A DNA stretch of 64,000 nt, from positions 1,224,247-1,288,246 of the forward strand of contig SMSO01000037.1 of the NCBI GenBank assembly GCA_004764695.1, read 5' to 3'. The DNA is from Schizochytrium sp. TIO01 (taxonomy: Eukaryota; Sar; Bigyra; Thraustochytrida; Thraustochytriidae). Shown here piece after piece: positions 21,801 to 31,481 of the stretch. The stretch's first letter is position 1. Each line of letters begins with the position of its first letter. The notes below the pieces were generated by a model, which worked only from the letters and a program-made list of their open reading frames with translations, searched no databases and had not been told where the DNA came from. The translations under genes and the position numbers were made by a program.

Positions 21801-22912
21801 AGAACAGTATAACTTGATGGGGAAAGCCTTCTCAAAAATTCATGGCGATGTCGGATATACTGTTTGTATTCATCATGTAAAAAGTAGAGGACAATTACCG
21901 AGTTCACATAGGTCATCACAACGGCGGCCCAAATTCGTCCATCATTCGAGTGACTCTCCAGCAGCGAGTCAATCGTATACTTCTTATACCCTGATGCCTC
22001 AGGACTCGCTTCAGTTGCGTATAGTGGAACCAGCACAAACAGACAACACGGAGTCATGTATAGGAACGTTTTACAGCAGAGCACTAAGAGTCTATTCATC
22101 ATAAAAGCATCAAGGCCTACCTCATCCAAAACTCTTCTCGAGGCCGTTCGGCCAGAAAGGCTCCTGATCCATGTAAATATCCCTTTTGGAGGATTTTTGG
22201 GTGGGATTCTTGCAGTAAGTAGCCTTGGGGCAAATATTTTTCTGGCCCATCCTCCTTTGGATGAATTGTACCTTAACACTGCAAAAACTACAAAGAAGAC
22301 AAAAAAACCTACAGTTGCAGACTGGCATGACCTCAAAAGTGTATCTACGGGAATATCCGGCTTGATAGCAGGGGTAGGTTCCTCTGTAGGTTCAAAGGTT
22401 GGAACTCCGGTTGGTGGATCCACAGTCGGCACAAAGGTTGGAACTCCAGTTGGTGTATACGTGGGGTTAAAAGTTGGGATAGTAGAAGGCACTTGAGGGT
22501 CAGTAGGTTTTAGAGTTGGCACGAATGATGGCGTTGAAGTTGGCCTCACAGTTGGCCGCAAGGTTGGAGTTGAAGTAGGTTCCAAAGTTGGCTTTGAAGT
22601 AGGGACTGGGGTCGGATCCATTGTTGGATCTGAGATTGGAGGAGTGGGCAATAATGTCGGATAAAAGGTTGGTTCTAAAGTCGGCAATGAAGTAGGCTGC
22701 GACGTTGGCTTCGAGGTGGGCTCCAACGTCGGCTTCGAGGTGGGTTTAGAAGTTGGCATCATCGTCGGTGTCAAAGTTGAAGTGGGCTTTGCTGTCGGTT
22801 GAAAAGTCGGATCCCATGTTGGCGTTCCCGTCATCTCAGAAGGTGCATCTGACGGTGCTGATGAATCTTCGAGGCTCTCCCATGACGCCCGAGGCTCCCA
22901 CTCGGCCGGCAT
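18830..22912 (-). CDS. OSCA/CSC1/TMEM63-type mechanosensitive cation channel, 1360 aa
   Basis: Start ATG at 22912. Residues ~31-181 are a Pro-Thr repeat (units such as KPTSKPTLEPTS), a feature of many stramenopile surface proteins. There is no signal peptide before it, so the first helix (~196-214, VGFFVFFVVFAVL) would set the N-terminus outside, as in OSCA channels. The family N-terminal module is followed by the first cytosolic RNA-binding-like fold, beginning SSYTVLVERIPKALCS. Its loop is enlarged by about 400 residues containing an acidic D/E tract (~530-562), many Arg/Ser segments and a poly-Gln run (~792-802). It closes with AFITFSSLTAAMAAAQ. The 7-TM pore region (RSN1_7TM) then runs from LWENLGLPLP to the C-terminus, with the PPIINFVLS and PLVFL helices. 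The family are stretch/osmosensing Ca2+-permeable channels. Confidence 0.92.
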   Translation of the reverse strand: MPAEWEPRASWESLEDSSAPSDAPSEMTGTPTWDPTFQPTAKPTSTLTPTMMPTSKPTSKPTLEPTSKPTSQPTSLPTLEPTFYPTLLPTPPISDPTMDPTPVPTSKPTLEPTSTPTLRPTVRPTSTPSFVPTLKPTDPQVPSTIPTFNPTYTPTGVPTFVPTVDPPTGVPTFEPTEEPTPAIKPDIPVDTLLRSCQSATVGFFVFFVVFAVLRYNSSKGGWARKIFAPRLLTARIPPKNPPKGIFTWIRSLSGRTASRRVLDEVGLDAFMMNRLLVLCCKTFLYMTPCCLFVLVPLYATEASPEASGYKKYTIDSLLESHSNDGRIWAAVVMTYVNSVIVLYFLHDEYKQYIRHRHEFLRRLSPSSYTVLVERIPKALCSRPALLHYFRKIFGNRVLTANVVESDPMLNYAIRKRLDAVANLERALYTYDNTGKRPWRLYFPWMCGQIRQRMAPLGVFYQVFEREDTVEVALDQALLEDGDPLLEDGNAEGSGQTFDETPTQATSDSGHESNTSGRDRFQQQNQERRNHRRAGDEEDDDEDHDDEDNDDEDDEDDDEEDQSFVQLDTVTSVGIENFGNATGSEPSTIPNASLHDSIDEERAYLENWQRDLQAGGYMNEHSGAQVNSNAFNRNNGRSLQGGARSSQPATRAGRRGRRRSYCLWLMAHFNICMYIDSIKSYKRELKVWNRRVKRLQQRAERRRRRIEEDAINNVVIPSQQVVQDQFRLRLKQERKSRRSNNYTRRHSSSGLNELRQRSSAGSENAFAETASSPGVQDVGYSGATGFQQPNRAMQQQQQQQQQQVAASGEPDFRRRRSVESRPPPLSDIETATRSSSGRSSHSAAVTPLAVPWDDGQNALLRSLLAERKHSEMGLSSATSEGDDESEYMLDDDDGFSGYATSDDGQVNLFEHAGLDDILRYAVDQNERTSAFITFSSLTAAMAAAQSTIDRPLKMSISVAPDVRDVLWENLGLPLPVLALFTWLIRTILAAVVVVFGTITASLAALTNLTYLQKVIPGLREWLAIHGQWIMLFQELTPMMMVVLYTLVPPIINFVLSLQRRRFMSEVQIEFFQVYYYFLLIQVFLFYTVAGGLTQHFSSIVNRPIEFLSLMGRALPSNQLFFLQYFVTRTFLLTLELLRVADISIAVFRGMFVSSRTARDRRTPCCGWSTIDHPPGGNIERTISNITLCFSIGLCYSVICPPMTFVALIFFLVATLVYRNQLLYVYTHEREGGGLMFPYVFRALITSVVIFQLVMLGIFSVQGSPTSVSMMIPLVFLTLSFMLFCENAYERPSRFLPLGDASELDIIHGKPKSTVEFQHPSLKAPAKLLPESSDADSYRLMRHGSLSAWGDTTPTLNDSFAF

Positions 22913-23518
22913 GACGACGTGACGTTCCTACTTAATTCAACGTGACAACCGCCAGCCGTGCCAGAGCCACGCCACTATGGCAGTGCCTGGGGAAGACTCC
23001 GCTCCAGGGCTGCTGGCGCCCAGTCGCCAACAGTCCAGATGCTCAAACTGGCAATAAGAGCCTGATCTTTCTTGTCATGCATTCAGAATTGCATCGATGT
23101 TTCCAAGAAAAGCAATTTATCTCTAGTATGTTTCCGCTGCCGGTATAGTGTTGTATGTGCATGATCATCATGGCCTTCATGATTGTAGTTACCTACCTAG
23201 TAGTAGCTACTGCACACTAATGAGAGTGGTGAAACTACGCATATTAGTATGCTTTTATCAATATGTGTAATAGTATGCTACTTTAATCATATCTCTGAGT
23301 CTGCTCGAGTTTAGATTTTGTTGAAAAGTGAGGACGTAGGTAAACCTGATTGATCTTGCCGACCTGGAGCTCGAGGCCCGGCCCTTGCGAGCGGCAAGTG
23401 TAGGCTTGAAGGTGTTGCTGGGTAGGAGGCTGGTACTTGGCTCTTGAAAGAGGTTTAGTGAAAGTTGAAGTAGCCATGCCTGCACCAGCTAATACAGGTG
23501 GCACACGGAGTGACAGTG
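22913..23518. promoter_or_regulatory. Divergent intergenic region, OSCA / VPS52
   Basis: 606 bp between divergent start codons. It contains an ACCTACCTAGTAGTAGCTAC motif near 23190, one of several TAGGTAC/TACCTA-like elements scattered in intergenic DNA here. No gene is seen. Confidence 0.5.
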
Positions 23519-23538
23519 ATGCCGGCGCGGAATGGTGA
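23476..23538 (+). promoter_or_regulatory. Upstream ORF overlapping the VPS52 start
   Basis: An ATG at 23476 opens a 20-codon frame that ends in TGA at 23538, past the VPS52 ATG at 23519 and in a different frame. If it lies in the mRNA it would reduce VPS52 initiation. Transcript ends are unknown. Confidence 0.4.
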
Positions 23539-25735
23539 GGGTCGCGCTCAAAAGAATAATGTCGAGCGTAGCAGCAGTAGTAGCAGCATGAATAGTCGAA
23601 GTAATGGATACTCGAACAAAAACGAAGAAAGGGACCAAGAAATTCCTGGATTTGATCTGGAGTTTGACTTGACTACTATTGAGGAGGATCTTGCGAGATT
23701 TCAGGAGGATGAGGTTGTGCGAGACGCCTTGGCACGTGGGGTAGACCTCCGATCATACTCGAGGCAGATTGATGGCGACTTGAGGGCGCTTCAGGCAAGT
23801 TCAATTCCTGAATTTGTGCTGGAGGCTCCGGTTACTGCGGAATTGTATCGCGAACTGACTGCCTGTGACGAAGTGTTAGCATCCATGGAAACGGTACTAC
23901 TTGGATTTCAGGCGGATCTTGGTGGAATTAGTGACGAAATTCGACACCTCCAGGATGAGTCGCTTCTGATGAGTGTGAAGTTAAAGAATCGTCGCGCGGC
24001 AGAAGAGGAATTTTGCAATGTGCTAGAGAACCTAATTGTCCCTGAAACGCTAATTCTTGGACTGTGTCAAGGCGAGGTAAACGAGGACTATGTGCTATAT
24101 GTGCAGGAACTTGACCGCAAAATGAAGTTTGTTCGTAACAAAGATGCTGTTTCAGATACCTGCTCTGTAGCACCTAGTGATATGCAAGCTGTACAGGAAG
24201 TAGAGCCTCAGTTGGAGAAACTGCGCCTGAAGGCGGTGGCCAAGGTGCGGCAATTCTTACTGGACCAAATCAATGCGCTCAAAAAACCCAAAACAAATGT
24301 TCAGGTTATGCAACAAAATGTCCTTCTCAAGTACAAAATATTCATGACGTTTCTCTCCGGTCACGCTCCGGCTGTTGCAGAAGAAATTCGCGGTACTTAT
24401 GTGGACGCTATGACGCGCATTCTTTACACTCTCTTCAAGAGCTATATTAACAGCCTGCTCAAGTTGCAGATTCCAGGCCCTGTTAAAGAAGATATGATTG
24501 GCGCTGAGGAAAATGTAGTGGCTGCGCAAAAGACTAATCCTGCTTCAGCATTTGGGCCTACAAGCCTTGGCGAGCGCGAATCCGATCTCGGTGAGCCAGA
24601 ATCGCCACCGATTATTTTCCACCTTGCAAAATCCAAGGGCACGCAGTTTCATTTTGAATCTATCTTTCGCTCGATGCAAAAGCATCTCATGGATTCTGCT
24701 ACATCAGAGTATCTGTTTGTTCTTGAATTTTTTGACGCTCGTTCCCCAGACCTCTTCAACCAAATTTTCGCCAAAACACTGTCACTCTGTCTGGAACATG
24801 TGGAAAACTACCTGTATTCGTGCAATGATCCTATCGCCCTCTTGCTTATGATTCGCACTACACAATCGCACCGTTTGCAAATGGAGCGCCGCCGAGTGCC
24901 TGTACTAGATGGTTATTTTGACCATGTTGGCATGATGCTCTGGCCTCAATTCAAAAAAGTTTTTGATGCCAACTTACGCAGCCTCCGTACTACCGCGTTA
25001 GATAAACTTGGAGTACAACGACTCTCCCTGCAACCACATTATGTTTCACAACGCTATGCTCGTTTTACGTCTTCAGTCTACGCCATCAGTACCTCTCTGA
25101 GTACCTCTGACGACATGCTTCCACACCACCTTGCGACATTGAGGCAAGCTTACTTGGACCTTCTTGATCAGCTTGTAAAGACAGCTCTTCAGTCTCGTCA
25201 GCACCACCGTGCACTGGAGACACCTCGTGGCAAGCTTGTATTTAGGATTAACAATCTTGATGCGGTGATCAGCTACTTTTCCCGTGCTTCCCATTCTAGC
25301 AATCCGGAAGATTACCGTACCTTAGAAGAATCCTTGCTTTACGACGTGGAAATGTATATCGAGGAGGAGTTAAAACAGGTTCTTGGTCCTATGGTGGACT
25401 TTGTGAAAGAGTTTGGTCATAGTGATGAAGGTGCAGATCAGCATGCAGGTCTTTCTAGAAAGTCTCCAGATGAAGCAAGGTTGCGCAGCCTAGCTCAGGA
25501 CATTTCTTCACGATGGCGCGCAAGCCTCGAACAGCTCCATACTGATGTACAAAGTCATTTTGCGGCTTCACCTAAAACTGCGCGCGATGTTCTGCAGCGG
25601 ATGTTTGCACAATACTGCATTTACTATTCGAGTTTCCGGCAGATTGCTTCCAGAGCCCCTGGGGGTTCTGCTGCCGCAAAGCTTGTTGATGCGCAAGTTG
25701 TTATGGATGAAATGAAACGTTTCGGATCGCGATAG
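23519..25735 (+). CDS. VPS52: VPS52, GARP/EARP tethering complex subunit, 738 aa
   Basis: VPS52 is a core subunit of the GARP tether, which receives endosome-derived vesicles at the trans-Golgi. Ser/Asn-rich N-terminus, then the conserved start of the family, PGFDLEFDLTTIEEDLARFQ. A long helical/coiled-coil region follows (LMSVKLKNRRAAEEEFCNVL, NLIVPETLI). The middle LLKYKIFMTFLSGHAPAVAE and the FRSMQKHLMDSATSEYLFVL segment are characteristic. The C-terminal helical bundle ends at MKRFGSR. Length fits the family (~640-730 aa). The start is the first in-frame ATG (23519); an overlapping upstream ORF precedes it. Single exon. Confidence 0.93.
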   Translation: MPARNGEGRAQKNNVERSSSSSSMNSRSNGYSNKNEERDQEIPGFDLEFDLTTIEEDLARFQEDEVVRDALARGVDLRSYSRQIDGDLRALQASSIPEFVLEAPVTAELYRELTACDEVLASMETVLLGFQADLGGISDEIRHLQDESLLMSVKLKNRRAAEEEFCNVLENLIVPETLILGLCQGEVNEDYVLYVQELDRKMKFVRNKDAVSDTCSVAPSDMQAVQEVEPQLEKLRLKAVAKVRQFLLDQINALKKPKTNVQVMQQNVLLKYKIFMTFLSGHAPAVAEEIRGTYVDAMTRILYTLFKSYINSLLKLQIPGPVKEDMIGAEENVVAAQKTNPASAFGPTSLGERESDLGEPESPPIIFHLAKSKGTQFHFESIFRSMQKHLMDSATSEYLFVLEFFDARSPDLFNQIFAKTLSLCLEHVENYLYSCNDPIALLLMIRTTQSHRLQMERRRVPVLDGYFDHVGMMLWPQFKKVFDANLRSLRTTALDKLGVQRLSLQPHYVSQRYARFTSSVYAISTSLSTSDDMLPHHLATLRQAYLDLLDQLVKTALQSRQHHRALETPRGKLVFRINNLDAVISYFSRASHSSNPEDYRTLEESLLYDVEMYIEEELKQVLGPMVDFVKEFGHSDEGADQHAGLSRKSPDEARLRSLAQDISSRWRASLEQLHTDVQSHFAASPKTARDVLQRMFAQYCIYYSSFRQIASRAPGGSAAAKLVDAQVVMDEMKRFGSR

Positions 25736-26265
25736 TCAATACACCATTAAATTATCTCACAACCCTGTGTAAATCAACAACAAAAATAGTGCTTTTAATT
25801 TACCAAATATGATTTACTCTCTCTTTGAAGGAAGGTTCATAGTTTCATGAGTATTTTGTTGCCAACCATTTCTTTGCTCTTTCTGGTGACACAAAATGTT
25901 TCTTGAAAGTAGCCAAGTGCAGTCTGCATGACTAATTGACTTTAAAAAATAATAATAATTAAAAAAACTAAGGTGCATTTCTGTACAAGTCAAGGTTTAC
26001 TCCTTAAAGATAGGTATGTCAGAATGACTCTGTGTTAAGGTAGCACAGAAGCGCGAATACCTAACCTAAGAATGGCTATTCTCCTCCGAAGAAATGATTA
26101 GGAAACAAAACAAAAAAGGGAGAACATTCTTCATTGAACAAAGTAAAACATAGAAGCACGGCGCGAAGCCAGAGACATGATCAAGAGCTCATTACAGGAC
26201 CAACATTGGTCTTAAAGTCAGCACAGAGAGATCAGCGTAATAAAACAAATTAGTAACTCGCTTGC
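25736..26265. other. Convergent intergenic region, VPS52 / PI4K
   Basis: AT-rich 530 bp between 3' ends. Nothing recognisable apart from A/T homopolymer runs. Confidence 0.5.
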
Positions 26266-28575
26266 TCAAAAAATAGGATGAATGCCATTGGTGCGTTGCT
26301 GGAATCGTTCATAAAAAACTGTGCCGGGATGTTGTTTTGCCTTGAGAATCAGTTCGTCAAGCTTGGCTTCAACCTGCTCATCACTGAGGCCTAGCATCAA
26401 GCGCTGACGCAATTCCCTGATTACGCGCATGACTCCGCCACCTGGTTGGTTGAAAGCAGGTAGATTCGACTTGTACCCTGTAATTCCGATAAGATTTTCT
26501 AGCGTGTCCGAGCATTTTCGCGCAGAGAGAAAACCGCGCAAGCACAACTCTTTAAAGTAAGCCCAGTTTTGATGGCTCGTACCTCCCATTACCTCAACCA
26601 TTTCATTGGTCAACTTAAATGCAGCACGTTCGGGTGAAAAATTCGTGCGGCCAACCTTATCCTTACCAGGCGCCATCGCAAAGATAAAACCGTAGTCAAT
26701 GTGAACGACCCGCCCATCTTCACGCAGCATGATGTTGCCATTATGGCGATCGTGGATCCCAAAAATATAACATAGCATGGAATACCCTGCCATAGACTCT
26801 ACAAAGCACTTTCGCGCAGATGCCATTTCCTGCGGGGTCTTGTAAGTTCGTTCAAAGTGTTCTTGCAGAGTAACATTTCGCTTCTCCTGTTCAGCATACT
26901 TGCTCTTGATGCCATCGATCGAGTCTGAGTCCTCGACAACCTCAATGAGTCCTGTGGACTTGCTTGTAGAGAGAATACGGTACGGAAATAGCCAAAGGTT
27001 GAGACCTTCAGACGTCCATACATCGTTAATAAAGTAAATAAGCTGCATCATGAACATTTCTTGACGCAAATCATCATTACTTTTTGCTATGACGTGCTGC
27101 CACCTCGTCTCCACAGGGGTAGCATGACGCGATATGTTAGAGGCTTCACGCGAAAGCTGATTCTCCTCGGCCCAAATTGATGATGGTGAGCGCTGCAATG
27201 TACTTTTGAAGACGGACGCAATCCGCTTCCCAAGAGAGACTTCTTCCCCGTCTGTAGAGTTCTGTTCTCCATAATGAGCGTGAAGAGTTGTAGCAATATC
27301 TGCCCCAGACGCTCCAACTTTAAACGTAAGAAGCACTGGCACCCGTTCCTTAGTAGAAAAAGCATGACCACCGTTGGAGTCAATGTCAACAACACCTTCA
27401 AACTCTGCCGTTGACTGTTTCAAAGGAATGTAAACACCAACCGAAGGATGTATGTGCTTCCCAAGGCGTAAACACTGTCTTTTGAGAGCACCGGCACGAT
27501 CTGTTTTATCAAATCCTCTCAAGCTTTCAGAAATCTCAGTCAACTCACGAACAAACTTGAGCTCCTCTGTGAAAAATTTATAGCGAGCAACTTGAGCAAC
27601 ACTAGTTTCTGCATCAATAAGATCTGACGCGCGAATGACAGGGGGCTGCTCAGCGGCCTTTTTTAAACTTTTGATCCATTTCTGGCGAGTGGCCTCGTTC
27701 GGAGCCGCAAGTTTAAATACCCGGCCTGTACTCTTATCGTGCAGCTCGAAATAGAACTGATAGGTATGGTGCGGGCATTCTACAACCTCTGTGGCAAATA
27801 GAGGTACCGCACGTTTGAGGGCATTATCCCGAATACGAAAGCACATTAGCAGTCGGTCTTTAATGACAAAACGGCGCTGCTTCCAACCCTTAGGAGCAAA
27901 CATATTCGAGCGCGTCGAGCGTTTGAACATAAGCTCGCCTTCCAGGGAGGCCTCCTCAGAGTGGCCATATGCTACAAGTCGCCGAGCATGGGCAAGCCGT
28001 AACTGACGCAGCTGCCCATCAAGGTTAATTTTGTCAATCTCACCTTGTTGGAATTGTTCTTCAAGATCTACAACCTCGCCATTATCGCCGTAAACCACGG
28101 CTCTTTCAAGAGAATAAATGAGAGACGCACAACGAAGATATAGTTCGGGGTTTGCTTGAGGATTCTTTTTCCCATTTTCAAGCTCCGGCTGTGAGTCTTC
28201 AAGGTAACCTGAAAGCTGCCAGAAGGTTAGGAAGGCAAAATGCATAGAAACTTGGCACACCATAAGCATAAATTCCTGCAAAACGTCCTCTGAAACGTAG
28301 TCTAGATGCACAAGCATATGTACGAGCTGTGGAAGGTAGAACTCTACTCCATCAAGGAGTACCTTACTTGAGTGGCGCTCCTCCAACATACGTACAACGG
28401 TGTTGAGTAGCTCCGGCCGATCACGGGCTTTCCACATGAGTGACGTAATTGTACCCATATCCATGGTTTCTTCATCCTTTAGGTCGTCCACTTCAGAACT
28501 TAGATGTTTCTCGCCTGAGTTATGGGAGTATGTCTGGTCGCCGTGCTCAACCTTGAGCTTCGTGATCGATGCCAT
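26266..28575 (-). CDS. Type III phosphatidylinositol 4-kinase with PH domain, 769 aa
   Basis: It phosphorylates phosphatidylinositol at the 4-position, usually at Golgi or plasma membrane. Residues ~45-130 look like a short PIK-type helical region (ELLNTVVRMLEER...). A PH domain covers ~211-308 (GELMFKRSTRS...WIKSLKKA with the conserved terminal Trp300). The lipid-kinase domain runs from ~370 to the end: DDLRQEMFMMQLIYFIND (501-518), catalytic loop HDRHNGN (608-614), IDYGF (626-630, metal-binding Asp627), AAFKLTNEMVEVMGG (651-665) and a C-terminal YERFQQRTNGI. This pattern is closest to PI4KIII-beta. PI4KB proteins do not normally carry a PH domain, whereas plant PI4KIII-alpha does, so the exact orthology is open. 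Confidence 0.9.
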   Translation of the reverse strand: MASITKLKVEHGDQTYSHNSGEKHLSSEVDDLKDEETMDMGTITSLMWKARDRPELLNTVVRMLEERHSSKVLLDGVEFYLPQLVHMLVHLDYVSEDVLQEFMLMVCQVSMHFAFLTFWQLSGYLEDSQPELENGKKNPQANPELYLRCASLIYSLERAVVYGDNGEVVDLEEQFQQGEIDKINLDGQLRQLRLAHARRLVAYGHSEEASLEGELMFKRSTRSNMFAPKGWKQRRFVIKDRLLMCFRIRDNALKRAVPLFATEVVECPHHTYQFYFELHDKSTGRVFKLAAPNEATRQKWIKSLKKAAEQPPVIRASDLIDAETSVAQVARYKFFTEELKFVRELTEISESLRGFDKTDRAGALKRQCLRLGKHIHPSVGVYIPLKQSTAEFEGVVDIDSNGGHAFSTKERVPVLLTFKVGASGADIATTLHAHYGEQNSTDGEEVSLGKRIASVFKSTLQRSPSSIWAEENQLSREASNISRHATPVETRWQHVIAKSNDDLRQEMFMMQLIYFINDVWTSEGLNLWLFPYRILSTSKSTGLIEVVEDSDSIDGIKSKYAEQEKRNVTLQEHFERTYKTPQEMASARKCFVESMAGYSMLCYIFGIHDRHNGNIMLREDGRVVHIDYGFIFAMAPGKDKVGRTNFSPERAAFKLTNEMVEVMGGTSHQNWAYFKELCLRGFLSARKCSDTLENLIGITGYKSNLPAFNQPGGGVMRVIRELRQRLMLGLSDEQVEAKLDELILKAKQHPGTVFYERFQQRTNGIHPIF

Positions 28576-31481
28576 TTTAATTCTTTGCAGTGAAACCTAT
28601 TCACTCTTCCTTGTTCTCCGCCGTGACAACTAGAACCTAAGGTTGGGCTTCTGCACGAAAAGGGATTGTAAGCCCGTTGGCGTTGCCTACGAGCCTTTGT
28701 TGATGACAAATTGCTGAGTGAAAAAGGTAGGTACGCCAAATTCAGCACTTTTCGTAGGATTCTTGGCTATTCTCCCTTTTAAACTGTTTACTGTCTAATG
28801 TACGCGAGCTTTCACGTGTCTCTATCACAAGTCAAAATTATCCTATATTGTCAACAGCAGCCGCCAGCAAGATGATGTTCTAGGTATGCTCGAGTGACTG
28901 ACCAAGCCGTAGATCAGTCACCACTGCTATTAAGTACCTGTACTCTTAAGCAGAAATAGTAGCACAGTAGGTAGGTACCTGACCCAGCAAGAGTTTTGAG
29001 CTGCCAAACCAGCGTGTACCTCCGTTCTATGAAGCAGCGCTCACCGAGCTTCCTTGACTTGGCAGAAAGGCTCTGTAAAGACAGCAACGCTCAGCAAGTA
29101 TGGTGCCAAAGTATTGTCGTCAAGAGACTCCACGTTTGAGCAAAAAGGCCTGCCGGTATCGCGCAGATGTTTGTCTGTTTGATCGATTGATCAGATGGGT
29201 GCAGTAAAACTAATCAGGTGTAATGCGGAAACTGATCTAGTGGTATTTCCAAGTTCTACTGTTTGGCAGCTGTCCACGAAACAAACAATCCTTGGCCAGT
29301 TTCACGGACCTTGCGGCCATGAAACTTGTCTGCAAGCTACTTCTCCTAATATTGGGCTTTCTGCTTTGCTCCGGACAGCTCTTTCATTCTCTACACTCTA
29401 CACTTTCAAAGGAAGTAGGTACTAGGTCACACAGAGTGCACGCGTTCATTCAATCTCATTCTCATTTAAGCTACTCTCACAAAACCTTTCGCTCACCTTA
29501 CTAGTAGGTCGCCGTCAGCTAACTTGCAGGCAGATTGGTCATGGGAACTGGACTAGAAGGCCCATGACTTCCCGAGAAACTTTACTTAGTGGGGCTCAGC
29601 AGCTGCACCTCAGCAACACGAGAGTCTGCGCTTTCATGGTAGTAGTATTAATATGCTCGTAGCGTCATCCTAGATAAAAGTCGTAGCACACAATGCGCCT
29701 GCACGTGCTGCGAGGCGAAGCGAACTCTATACACGTGAGGGTAAAAAATTGGAGCTTGCAACTCAAGAGCTAGAAGGCTTGAACGCGCCTATTACTTAAG
29801 TACTTCATAGGAAGCAGTCGAATGGTGTAGAGCTGGATTTGACGTTGAGCTTTTCCTGTGGATAATCAGAGTTCCTAACTTAAAGGCATTTCCGACAGAT
29901 TCATTGAACGGAACTTGAGTCCAGCTCGCTACAACTTAGCTCGCTAGGGTCCGGATGAATGTACAGAGCTGAGTATTAAAAACACGGCGGGGGAAGGGGG
30001 AACATTGAAATGTAAGCAAGACATCCACGCGCGGGTTATAGAACTTTTTTGTTGTTTGTATTTTTGGGGAATAGCAGAAATGGAAACTATGAGTGAGACT
30101 ATCTCCTTATATCTAAAAGCGCACCTAAACTTGAATTTATTGAAACCCAGACATATTTACTGTAATCTACAAAGAAAAAAGAATCGCTAACTATCTTTAC
30201 TAATTCTGTGGAATACTGAAAACATAATGGTACCTATGCCTGCCTACCATGCAAGCTAATCTGCTAGCTGTAGTATGCTTTAAGGCACACCGCATAATAA
30301 TGAACAAAGTTATCTCATAAAATTCTTTAATCAAAAGGATGTTGTTTGTAAAGAAGCTTCTCAATACTTGTCATGCACAAGCCAGGGGTCATATCCGTTA
30401 ATCTAGATAGTTTTCGTAGTGAACTAATATTATATTATAAGAGCCATCTTCCTTAACTACTTTACGACTGTCTTAAGTCAAAGAAAAAGTAGGGAGACGA
30501 CGGCATCAATGTAAATAATCAAATAACTTTCCCTCGATCCCTTGCTTTAAAAAAGTTAAGGACCATGTAAGAGGTTAGTAGCATATTGTTGAACAGCCGT
30601 GTTGGGTGCGTCTCTACTCTAGTAAGTCTTTGAGATAAAATAAATGATTTATTTTTGTAATGAATTTGACATTTTGACCCTTCTCAACACGAACAAAGGC
30701 GACCACAATCCTCCTTCCTTTTGTATCTGGTATTTTGCAAGTAATTGTATTTCTTCTTTGTGTCTAGTTGGACTACTATGAGCGTTTAAAAGAAAGGTCC
30801 CAGGATGGAAAATCCTATTCTGCAGAACTAGCAATTTGGGTTGAGTCTTCCCCTTTCGCACATTAGAAGCTTTGTGTGGCTCGGCCAATCGCGATGTTTA
30901 TCCACGTGTCCCAGAATCCTAGAATATGCATAGATATAGCGCGCAGAATAAAGAAAGACCGAGGTCAAGTCAATTTAGTCATCGTAAATCTATTGTACCT
31001 CAACCAACTTTATGCATAACTAGCTAGCATCAGTTCTCTTCTCTTTGATGAATTTGGAATCTTTCAAATAGGTTTCTTTCTGCCAAGAAGAATGTGAATC
31101 AACTTTTCGTCTTGACTCTCTAGATCGATTTTTCACGAAGTATCTGAAAGGGCCTTCCAAACTAGTTTTGCTGGCTTCCATTCTGATGCAGAGTCTTCAG
31201 GTCTTCGCTCTCCTAGATTAGTATCACTCCCAAAATCAAAATATCCCAAATATACAGAATAGATGCAAAGTCCTATGACTACTACTAGCAGATACATAGC
31301 GTTAGTCTAACGGCAGCTCCATTCTATTTTCTTTTCAGGACTCGATCCAAACTATAATTGCTTGTAGCTTCGACGGTTCGTTGCCTCGGGTGCCTGCGAG
31401 CTAAACTTTGTCGCCAATCATCTTTTCGTAATACCTAGCATTGGTTTGCGTAGCAAAAATAATCAGTCATAAACAGCCGAT
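28576..31481. promoter_or_regulatory. Long divergent intergenic region, PI4K / CAP-Gly protein
   Basis: 2.9 kb with no ORF above ~85 codons and no RNA gene found by eye. It contains several TAGGTAC-family motifs (about 28733, 28966, 29417, 30227). It is AT-rich after 30000. It could carry regulatory DNA or unrecognised non-coding RNA; the sequence alone gives no reason to choose. Confidence 0.5.
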
